From Patescibacteria group bacterium (GTDB taxonomy: Bacteria > Patescibacteriota > Gracilibacteria > UM-FILTER-43-11): DNA of 9,632 nucleotides. The translations under genes and the position numbers were made by a program. Below are positions 1-5,087 of the stretch, in pieces. Each line of letters begins with the position of its first letter. The first letter of the stretch is position 1. The DNA lies in the NCBI GenBank assembly GCA_029260985.1, contig JAJDCE010000065.1:1-9632 (forward strand), given 5' to 3'. The notes below the pieces were generated by a model. It ran no database searches and was not told the origin of the DNA. It saw only the letters and a list, made by a program, of their open reading frames with translations.

Positions 1-644
1 ACGTAAATCCGAAGCGCCTGAAAGGTTTTGGTCGCTGGATGATGCCCCACCTTGCTTTTGAAAGTAGATTTTATAACCTCAGCGAGTTGAACGGTGTTGG
101 TGATCGGAGCTTTCTTCCTAGCTGCCACTATGGCTCTGGCAATAACACGAGACCGTCGTTCATCACCAAATTCATAAATCAAGTCGGCCAGCTTCTTTTC
201 ATCAAACGTGTTGATCACCATTTGCGCACTCAGCTCCTGATTCTGGTCATAGCGCATATCTAAGGGGCCTTCTTTTTGAAACGAAAACCCTCGCTCAGCC
301 TTATCAACATGAGGAGATGAAATCCCAAGATCAAATAGAATCGCATCCGGATTCCCAAATTTATGTTTCTCAATTTCTGATTTCAGATTTTCAAAATTCG
401 AATGCACAAAAGTAAAATCCCGAATCCCGAATCCCGAATCCCGAATCCTAGCTTTGGCTTTGGCCAAATTCTCAGCATCTTGATCAAATCCCATCAGTTT
501 ACCTTTAGGCCCAATCCGCTTCAGCATCTCAAGACTGTGGCCTCCAAGCCCCAGCGTACAATCGACTACCGTCATTCCTTCTCGAAGATTTAAAAGATCA
601 AGGGTTTCAGCGAGTAAAACGGGCGTATGCTCAGGTGTAGACAT
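1..644 (-). CDS. rsmH: 16S rRNA (cytosine1402-N4)-methyltransferase RsmH, C-terminus cut by window edge
   Basis: I translated the minus strand by hand. It reads MSTPEHTPVLLAETL near the start, then a SAM-binding VVDCTLGLGGHS motif, an acidic GFDQDAE motif, LFDLGISSPHVD, ERGFSFQKEGPLDMRYD, GDERRSRVIARAIV and HPATKTFQALRIYV. These are the RsmH (MraW) signatures in family order, so the enzyme should N4-methylate C1402 of 16S rRNA in the decoding centre. 214 codons are visible; roughly the last third of the protein lies outside the window. The start at 644 fits the family N-terminus; an in-frame ATG at 653 (adding MHR) is possible, and neither has a clear ribosome binding site. A heptanucleotide tandem repeat encodes residues about 66-77, replacing a variable loop. 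There is no mraZ upstream, where it often lies in dcw clusters. Identification is confident. Confidence 0.96.
   Translation of the reverse strand, partial: MSTPEHTPVLLAETLDLLNLREGMTVVDCTLGLGGHSLEMLKRIGPKGKLMGFDQDAENLAKAKARIRDSGFGIRDFTFVHSNFENLKSEIEKHKFGNPDAILFDLGISSPHVDKAERGFSFQKEGPLDMRYDQNQELSAQMVINTFDEKKLADLIYEFGDERRSRVIARAIVAARKKAPITNTVQLAEVIKSTFKSKVGHHPATKTFQALRIY
416..448. repeat. Heptanucleotide tandem repeat (AATCCCG, about 4.7 copies) inside rsmH
   Basis: Four perfect AATCCCG units at 416-422, 423-429, 430-436 and 437-443 are followed by AATCC. On the coding (minus) strand they encode RIRDSGFGIRDF (RsmH residues about 66-77). Seven is not a multiple of three, so gain or loss of one unit would shift the frame; the present copy number keeps the frame open. 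Confidence 0.93.
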
Positions 645-782
645 TCGGTGCATGTAAAATTCAAAATACTAAACAAAATTCCGAAATAATGGGCTAGAGG
701 AAGGGGAATTTGGTGCTTAGTGCTTGAAATTTTCTCATATTATTTGCCGTGTTTTATTTTTGTTTTATTGGCTTACACTAAC

Positions 783-811
783 ACTTTATGTTGTACACAA
801 AATTTGGTCAA
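783..811 (-). promoter_or_regulatory. Candidate sigma70 promoter for rsmH
   Basis: On the minus strand there is a -35 TTGACC (plus positions 806-811), a 17-nt spacer and a -10 TAAAGT (plus 783-788). Transcription would start near 776 and give a leader of about 130 nt. The -10 is imperfect, so this is tentative. Confidence 0.35.
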
Positions 812-870
812 TGACAAAAAATGTGTTCAGTTTTGGACACGCTGTCAATAATGAGTACAAATTTGGTTCA
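792..870. repeat. Imperfect direct repeat in the divergent rsmH / unit 1 intergenic region
   Basis: GTACACAAAATTTGGTCA (793-810) and GTACAAATTTGGTTCA (855-870) are near-copies about 60 bp apart, with an imperfect dyad GTGTTC...GGACAC (823-840) between them. They lie between the divergent starts of rsmH and unit 1 and could be protein-binding sites. The rest of 645-922 is AT-rich and shows no gene. Confidence 0.45.
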
Positions 871-881
871 CAGATGCCAAA

Positions 882-916
882 AACGGAGTAAAAACCGTTG
901 TCGAAAATACCGACAA
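882..916. promoter_or_regulatory. Two overlapping inverted repeats just upstream of the unit 1 promoter
   Basis: AACGG (882-886) with CCGTT (895-899), and TTGTCG (898-903) with CGACAA (911-916), overlap by two bases and end 6 bp before the -35 box at 923. They look like operator half-sites or alternative cruciforms. No matching pair is seen upstream of the other three units. Confidence 0.4.
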
Positions 917-922
917 TTAAGG

Positions 923-951
923 TTGACGAATTAACAAAAATATGATAGAAT
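923..951 (+). promoter_or_regulatory. Sigma70-type promoter of unit 1
   Basis: -35 TTGACG (923-928), 17-nt spacer, -10 TAGAAT (946-951). Start predicted near 958, about 15 nt before the boxA-like element of the leader. Confidence 0.7.
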
Positions 952-972
952 CATCATCCCTATAAATTCGTC

Positions 973-1069
973 TGTTCTTTGACATTTAGTTTTGTGCTGG
1001 GTCATTCCCTATTTAGAGAGTCGCGAAAGCGGTCTGTTTAGATGGGTTTATATAGGATTCTCCCAGTAC
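973..1069 (+). promoter_or_regulatory. Structured 5' leader RNA, copy 1 (boxA-like + P1/P2/P3 + GGATTCTCC)
   Basis: A boxA-like TGTTCTTTGACA (973-984) is followed by P1, GTGCTGGG (994-1001) with CCCAGTAC (1062-1069), and P2, CCTAT (1008-1012) with ATAGG (1052-1056). P3 is a hairpin capped by a GAAA tetraloop (about 1017-1035). Here the ATAGG strand of P2 runs directly into the conserved GGATTCTCC (1055-1063) without the usual 4-nt spacer. ATAGGATTCTCC (1052-1063) is exactly complementary to 2623-2634, behind the stop codon of the same gene. An 82-nt stretch separates the motif from the ATG. Confidence 0.75.
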
Positions 1070-1151
1070 AACACAGTAAGCCTTTTGGAGCGATCATGTT
1101 CCAACGGGCTAGAGTATTTCGAGTTTTGCATCCTTCCCAAGGAGTAAGAAG

Positions 1152-2621
1152 ATGAAACAGGTAACTGTTTTGGCAGCCATTTTGATGACCCTTTTGCTCG
1201 CCGCTTGCGGCGACACGATCCACAACCACTACAACCCCAACGAGGCGGGAGTCCCCGTCGCCGATGCCGGCACCACGCCGGACACCACCAGTGCCGACAG
1301 CAACGCCGACGCAGCCGCGCCGGACGCCTACCGGTTCAACTGGCCGGACAAGGGCATCAAGCCCGACAGCACCGTTGCTCAGGACAGTACGCCGACAGTC
1401 GACAGCGCCCCGAAAAAGGACGCCTTCGTCTTCCCGGACAGCAAGCCCAAGGTCGACTCCGCCCCGCCCCCACCTCCGCTCAAGGAGACCATCGTCGACA
1501 AGTCGGACTTCAGCATGAAGGCCGGTACCAAGGTCGACATGGAGGGGAAGCTGTACTACATGGATGTGGTTGGCAAAGTCTGGCCTATTCCGGGCAACCA
1601 GCTCACCCTTGCCGTTTCCGCCGGATCGACCGTGACCGTCGTCAACAACACGTCAGGTCGCAAGCTCCTCCTCGAGGCCAAAAACCTCGACGGCATCACC
1701 GAGTTCATCTGGTGCTGGACGAAGGGTACGACCACCAACACGGATGATCTCTGCGAACCGTTCAAGGTCATCGTCTTTGGCTCTCAGCTTCCACCCGATG
1801 CAGGTTTACCCGATTCTTCCCCACCGGACGCCGGCATGCCAGACGCCTCCCCACCCGACACTGGTCTGCCTGACACCGGAACTCCTGACTCCCAGCTGCC
1901 TGACACCGGATCGTCCGATTCGGTTCAGGCTGACGCTGGAGCAGGAGATTCGACCGCCGCCGACTCCAGCACTTCCGATGCTGGGGTTGGTGACTCCCTG
2001 GTCGCTGATTCCGGTTCTTCCGATGCCGTCGCTCCCACCCCCGGGACGCTCACCGTTACCGTGGTGGCCGACGGCCTCAAAACTGGCGGAGCTACGGTGA
2101 AAGCCACCAGTACTTCCCCAGGCGGCCTGAGCGTTACCAAAACGTCAGTCGCTGGGGTCGACACGGTCTTCACTCTGACTCCCGATGGCTACAAGGTCGA
2201 GGCCAGCAAAACGGGCTACGACGCCAAGTCCGCCGGCACCTTCGTGACCCCCGCCGGAAAGGTGAAAATCAGCCTCGCGCTGACCAAAGCCGGTGGTGGT
2301 GGAGCGAACTCCCTCGTGCTCAAGAAAGACTTCGTTTTGCCAGGAAACGGCTCGATCGACATGTGCGGAAAGCTGTACTATTTGAACGCTTCCCTCGTCG
2401 AGACCGCCGTGCCTTGTGCAGAGATGAAGTTGGCGGTGACTTTCGGAACCACCGTCACGGTTGCTAACAATCCCGCCAGCCAACCCCTCCTCCTGCTGGC
2501 CAGTGCCACCGATACCGGCTACTCCGACGTGGAGTGGACCTGGGATCGCGGCACTCCTGCCACCACGGATGACCTGAAGTCCACCTTCAAGGTCTACGTG
2601 TACACCCCTCCCTCTCCCTAG
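1152..2621 (+). CDS. Asp-rich surface lipoprotein 1 with two VDMxGKLYY domains flanking a PEGA/CnaB-like domain
   Basis: 489 residues. The signal peptide ends in a lipobox LAAC (16-19), so Cys19 should be lipid-modified and the protein anchored outside the membrane. Order: CGDTIHNHYN start; Asp/Pro-rich linker 36-110; domain A1 about 112-209 (KVDMEGKLYY at 127-136, WCW, TDDL then FKVIVF); linker 213-295 built of PDAG/PDTG/PDSS-type repeats; a PEGA/CnaB-like beta domain about 298-377; domain A2 about 387-485 (SIDMCGKLYY, WTW, TDDL, FKVYVY). A1 and A2 are clear paralogues of each other and of the small protein at 7854-8201. I do not recognise domain A as a named family. The start is supported by AAGGAG (1139-1144) 7 nt before the ATG. 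The gene is much more GC-rich than rsmH or ndk. Function unknown; exposure at the cell surface is inferred. Confidence 0.9.
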   Translation: MKQVTVLAAILMTLLLAACGDTIHNHYNPNEAGVPVADAGTTPDTTSADSNADAAAPDAYRFNWPDKGIKPDSTVAQDSTPTVDSAPKKDAFVFPDSKPKVDSAPPPPPLKETIVDKSDFSMKAGTKVDMEGKLYYMDVVGKVWPIPGNQLTLAVSAGSTVTVVNNTSGRKLLLEAKNLDGITEFIWCWTKGTTTNTDDLCEPFKVIVFGSQLPPDAGLPDSSPPDAGMPDASPPDTGLPDTGTPDSQLPDTGSSDSVQADAGAGDSTAADSSTSDAGVGDSLVADSGSSDAVAPTPGTLTVTVVADGLKTGGATVKATSTSPGGLSVTKTSVAGVDTVFTLTPDGYKVEASKTGYDAKSAGTFVTPAGKVKISLALTKAGGGGANSLVLKKDFVLPGNGSIDMCGKLYYLNASLVETAVPCAEMKLAVTFGTTVTVANNPASQPLLLLASATDTGYSDVEWTWDRGTPATTDDLKSTFKVYVYTPPSP

Positions 2622-2622
2622 C

Positions 2623-2634
2623 GGAGAATCCTAT
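2623..2634 (+). promoter_or_regulatory. 3' element of unit 1, complementary to its own leader
   Basis: GGAGAATCCTAT begins one base after the TAG stop and is the exact reverse complement of ATAGGATTCTCC (1052-1063) in the leader of the same unit. Units 2-4 have AAC where this copy has TAT; the change matches the unusual ATAGG-GATTC junction of leader 1. Confidence 0.75.
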
Positions 2635-2642
2635 CCTCAATG

Positions 2643-2679
2643 AGGCGCCGCTCTGATTCGTCAGAGCGAGCGCCTTTTT
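2643..2679 (+). terminator. Intrinsic terminator of unit 1
   Basis: AGGCGC (2643-2648) pairs with GCGCCT (2670-2675), and CGCTCTGA (2649-2656) pairs with TCAGAGCG (2661-2668) around a TTCG tetraloop, with one bulged A; TTTTT follows. A short upstream hairpin CCTC-AAT-GAGG (2635-2645) shares bases with the foot of the terminator stem. Confidence 0.93.
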
Positions 2680-2711
2680 CTCATACCCAAAGGTCATCCC
2701 GGACAACCAAT

Positions 2712-2803
2712 CGTCATCCTGAACTTGATTCAGGATCCCAAGTTAGAATAGTTTGGATTCTGGGTAAATACTGAATCAAATTCGGGGTATGTTTCAGTAT
2801 GAC
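2712..2803. repeat. Palindromic dispersed repeat (REP/MITE-like), copy 1
   Basis: The left arm, CGTCATCCTGAACTTGATTC and on to AGGATCC, is matched in inverse by a right arm running from GGATTCTG to CAGTATGAC. A related copy lies at 8921-8995. This copy has a longer, partly rearranged right arm (about 17 nt extra). No transposase is present. The rest of 2680-2831 shows no gene. Confidence 0.75.
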
Positions 2804-2831
2804 AAAAAGGGAATGAGGACGGTAGAAGACC

Positions 2832-2859
2832 TTGCAAAATCTCAAAAATATGGTACAGT
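2832..2859 (+). promoter_or_regulatory. Weak candidate promoter of unit 2
   Basis: TTGCAA (2832-2837), 16-nt spacer, TACAGT (2854-2859). It is poorer than the promoters of units 1, 3 and 4, and it would start transcription at about 2866, right at the leader RNA. The position fits; the boxes are imperfect. Confidence 0.4.
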
Positions 2860-2864
2860 TCTAA

Positions 2865-2950
2865 GCCTGTTCTTTAAAATTCCTTATCAAGTTCGCAGTG
2901 AGCTTAAGTTTACTGATGAGTTTGATAGGATCGGATTCTCTCTTGCAGGC
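2865..2950 (+). promoter_or_regulatory. Structured 5' leader RNA, copy 2 (divergent)
   Basis: A boxA-like TGTTCTTTAAAA (2868-2879) overlaps a replacement closing stem GCCTG (2865-2869)/CAGGC (2946-2950). P2 pairs CCT-bulged T-ATCAA (2882-2890) with TTGATAGG (2922-2929). P3 is CAGTGAG...TTTACTG with a CTTAAG loop. The conserved tail is GGATTCTCT (2933-2941), changed at its last base. The sequence differs strongly from the other copies but the pairings and the bulged T are kept, which is covariation-type support. It lies 49 nt before the ATG. Confidence 0.6.
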
Positions 2951-2999
2951 AATGGTGCTTTGCAGGAAACACAGTTTTTATGATTTACAGGAGTAAAGC

Positions 3000-4787
3000 A
3001 TGCGAAAAGCAATCGGATTCATGATGGTCCTTTTTTTGGTCGGTTGTGGTAAAGAAATTCACAACTACTTCTACAGCGAAGCCGGCGTCGTCCCAGACGC
3101 TAGCATTACAGATGCCAAAAGCGACCTGGACAGTCGTCATGCAGAAGCAGGTCGTCTCGACCTCAAAGCCGACCTCAGTGACTCAGCAGTCGCCGACGCC
3201 GGTCCGGATGCCTACGTGCCTCCACCCCTTCCCGGCGAAGTTCGCATCCGCGTTCTCGTCGACGGTAGTCTGATCGCAGGCGCCAAGGTGTGGATCGAGT
3301 CCGGCAAGTACGGCAAATCAGCTATGAAGACCTCTGACGGTTTCAATCCCGTCATCTTCCCGCTGGTTCAACCCGAAATATGGACGATTACGGCTCAGCA
3401 AGCAGGTTATCAGGACGGTGTGACGATCATCACGGTCGTTACACAGGTCATCGAAGAAGTGAAACTCACCCTCGTTCCAAGGCTGGATTCTGGGGTTCCA
3501 CCTCTAGACACCGGCCCACCTGATATAGGAGGTGATGCTCCAATTGACGCTGGGGTCGACTCCTCACCTGATGCAGGAGTAGATACCAGTGCTGACGCGA
3601 GCGCCGATATAGGTGCTGATTCAGCACCTGACACTGGAGTTGATACAACCGTACCGGACGCGGCTTCGGCCGATCTGGATCCCAATACGGTTGGAAAAGT
3701 TCAGATCAACGTCGTTGATGACAAGGGAAAGCCTGTCTTAGACGGCAGCTGGACCCTTACCCATCACGGCACTTCACCGACAACCTGGAAAGACATCAAG
3801 TCTGACACGTTGACGGTGATGCCTATTGGTCAGTACAGCATTTCGGCGGTGATTCCAACGGTCAGCCCACCCAAGCTGCCGTTCACCAAGGTCGACTTTA
3901 CCCCTAAGGGTCAGCAGACTTTGACGGGAAAAGGCACACTTATCTTCACGGTCACCTACACGCGGCCCACGGCCAAGGGAACCGTGAATATTTCAGTGGT
4001 CGACGAGAATGGAACTTCCATCCTCGATGGCAGCTGGAAGCTGAGTGATGGCCTCTATGACATTACGGGCTCTCACAACGACTCCCTTCAGGTGTCACCC
4101 GGTACGTACACCTTCTCGGCGAAACTTCCGGCGGAGAATACAAAGTACGCATCGGTGGATTTCAGCCCCAAGGGCCCACAAGCTCTGAACACCGGTGCAA
4201 CTCTCAATTTCGAAGCCATGTATCAGCGCAAGAACGCTTCGCTGGTTCTGATCGAAATACGAGACGATGGTGGCAACGGCATTCTGAACGGCGACTGGAC
4301 GCTGAAGCGCATAAGTGCTCCGGTTGAAGACGTGATCTCGGGAGTAGGGGATCAGACCATCTCGGTGTTGGCTGGAACTTACGAGCTTACAGCAAAGGTC
4401 CCATCTGCTCCCGCCCCACAGCTCGCTTTCACAAAGGTCGATATCGTCCCGAAAGGACCTCAGATACTCCTGTCTGGTTCAAATCCCACCCTGAAAGCCG
4501 TCTACCAGCGTCCTGCTGGCGCGATGACCGTCGACATCTTTGTCGATGACAGCAACAACAATGTCGTCTACGACGGCAGCTGGTCGCTGACGAACGGAAG
4601 TACGGTTACACTTACCGGAACAGGATCCAGCACCTACACACTACCAGCTGGTACCTACACGCTGACCGCCGTGGTCCCACCGGGGAACACCAAGTATCTC
4701 ACCCCAACGGTAGACCCCAGCACTTCTCAGGCCATTCCCGCCCTCGGCTACAAGTACTTCCATGTGAGGTACCCGCTGAAGCCCTAG
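3000..4787 (+). CDS. Asp-rich surface lipoprotein 2 with four tandem DGSW repeats
   Basis: 595 residues. The lipobox LVGC (13-16) makes Cys16 the likely lipidation site. The following CGKEIHNYFYSEAG matches the CGDTIHNHYN start of lipoprotein 1. Order: Asp-rich linker about 31-75; a PEGA/CnaB-like beta domain about 79-160; a second linker about 162-228 of PDAG/VDTS/ADIG units; four tandem beta repeats of 85-93 residues at about 232-322, 326-410, 412-504 and 508-593. Each repeat has V-x-x-x-x-D near the start, then DGSW or NGDW followed by x-L, then GTY or GQY before an A-x-[LIV]-P strand; repeats 1-3 also have a [VI]-x-[FV]-x-PKG-x-Q strand. These resemble Ig-like or prealbumin-like stalk repeats; I cannot name the exact family. 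AGGAG (2989-2993) 6 nt before the ATG supports the start. The TAG stop is embedded in the 3' element. Likely a rod-like surface stalk or adhesin-type protein (inference). Confidence 0.9.
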   Translation: MRKAIGFMMVLFLVGCGKEIHNYFYSEAGVVPDASITDAKSDLDSRHAEAGRLDLKADLSDSAVADAGPDAYVPPPLPGEVRIRVLVDGSLIAGAKVWIESGKYGKSAMKTSDGFNPVIFPLVQPEIWTITAQQAGYQDGVTIITVVTQVIEEVKLTLVPRLDSGVPPLDTGPPDIGGDAPIDAGVDSSPDAGVDTSADASADIGADSAPDTGVDTTVPDAASADLDPNTVGKVQINVVDDKGKPVLDGSWTLTHHGTSPTTWKDIKSDTLTVMPIGQYSISAVIPTVSPPKLPFTKVDFTPKGQQTLTGKGTLIFTVTYTRPTAKGTVNISVVDENGTSILDGSWKLSDGLYDITGSHNDSLQVSPGTYTFSAKLPAENTKYASVDFSPKGPQALNTGATLNFEAMYQRKNASLVLIEIRDDGGNGILNGDWTLKRISAPVEDVISGVGDQTISVLAGTYELTAKVPSAPAPQLAFTKVDIVPKGPQILLSGSNPTLKAVYQRPAGAMTVDIFVDDSNNNVVYDGSWSLTNGSTVTLTGTGSSTYTLPAGTYTLTAVVPPGNTKYLTPTVDPSTSQAIPALGYKYFHVRYPLKP

Positions 4788-4794
4788 AGAATCC
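4786..4794 (+). promoter_or_regulatory. 3' element of unit 2, complementary to its own leader
   Basis: AGAGAATCC begins inside the TAG stop codon. It is the exact complement of GGATTCTCT (2933-2941), the only leader with T in place of C at the last position. The change on one side is matched by the change on the other. Confidence 0.7.
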
Positions 4795-4803
4795 AACCTT
4801 TTC

Positions 4804-4841
4804 AAAGGCGCCGTCCCGATTTCTCGGGACAGGCGCCTTTT
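4804..4841 (+). terminator. Intrinsic terminator of unit 2
   Basis: AAAGGCGCC (4804-4812) pairs with GGCGCCTTT (4832-4840); the inner stem is GTCCCGA/TCGGGAC with a TTTC loop, and the T run ends in CTTAT. An upstream mini-hairpin CCTTT-TC-AAAGG (4797-4808) uses the AAAGG of the terminator foot. The next promoter starts only 27 nt further on. Confidence 0.93.
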
Positions 4842-4868
4842 CTTATGTAAGAATGTAGAATAAGATAC

Positions 4869-4897
4869 TTGACAAAAAACATAAAATATAGTAAAAT
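4869..4897 (+). promoter_or_regulatory. Strong sigma70-type promoter of unit 3
   Basis: Consensus -35 TTGACA (4869-4874), 17-nt spacer, -10 TAAAAT (4892-4897). ATACTTGACA is identical in the unit 4 promoter. Confidence 0.85.
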
Positions 4898-4935
4898 ACC
4901 ATGGCTTTTTCAAAGCATCAGTTATACCGTTTTTC

Positions 4936-5036
4936 TGTTCTTTAACAATTAGATTTTGTACCGGGTCATCCCTTATTCAATGTCCATCAGAATTACTCTG
5001 TTGTGGTGTTGGATAGGAAAAGGATTCTCCCGGTAC
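4936..5036 (+). promoter_or_regulatory. Structured 5' leader RNA, copy 3
   Basis: A boxA-like TGTTCTTTAACA (4936-4947) is followed by P1, perfect GTACCGGG (4958-4965) with CCCGGTAC (5029-5036). P2 is 13 bp including G-T wobbles, from C4971-G5017 inward to C4984-G5005, with T4974 bulged. P3 is CAGA (4988-4991)/TCTG (4997-5000). GGATTCTCC (5022-5030) is unpaired up to P1; GGATTCTCCCG (5022-5032) is the complement of 7577-7587 behind the gene. It lies 51 nt before the ATG. Confidence 0.8.
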
Positions 5037-5087
5037 ACATGAGGTGTGCTTGGAAGCAGTTTTTGAACGTTCACGAAAGGAACGAAA

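Noticed and set aside
416..448. CRISPR-like repeat
   Set aside because: The units are 7 nt, contiguous, without spacers, and lie inside a coding frame.
1052..2634. Inverted repeats around each gene as sites for an invertase that flips the gene
   Set aside because: The repeats are only 9-12 bp, sit inside an RNA structure, co-vary per unit, and no recombinase gene is in the window; RNA pairing explains them better, though this is not excluded.
2755..2762. GGATTCTG in the palindromic repeat as another leader motif
   Set aside because: It belongs to the right arm of the dispersed repeat, lacks P1/P2 context, and the true leader 2 motif is at 2933-2941.
2789..2983. 64-codon plus-strand ORF between units 1 and 2
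   Set aside because: It overlaps the palindromic repeat, the promoter candidate and leader RNA 2, has no ribosome binding site and no recognisable protein features.
4786..4799. ATCCAAC at the 3' elements as an integron attC-type RYYYAAC core
   Set aside because: The match is short, absent in unit 1 (ATCCTAT), no paired GTTRRRY partner is placed as in attC, every gene has its own promoter, and no integrase is seen.
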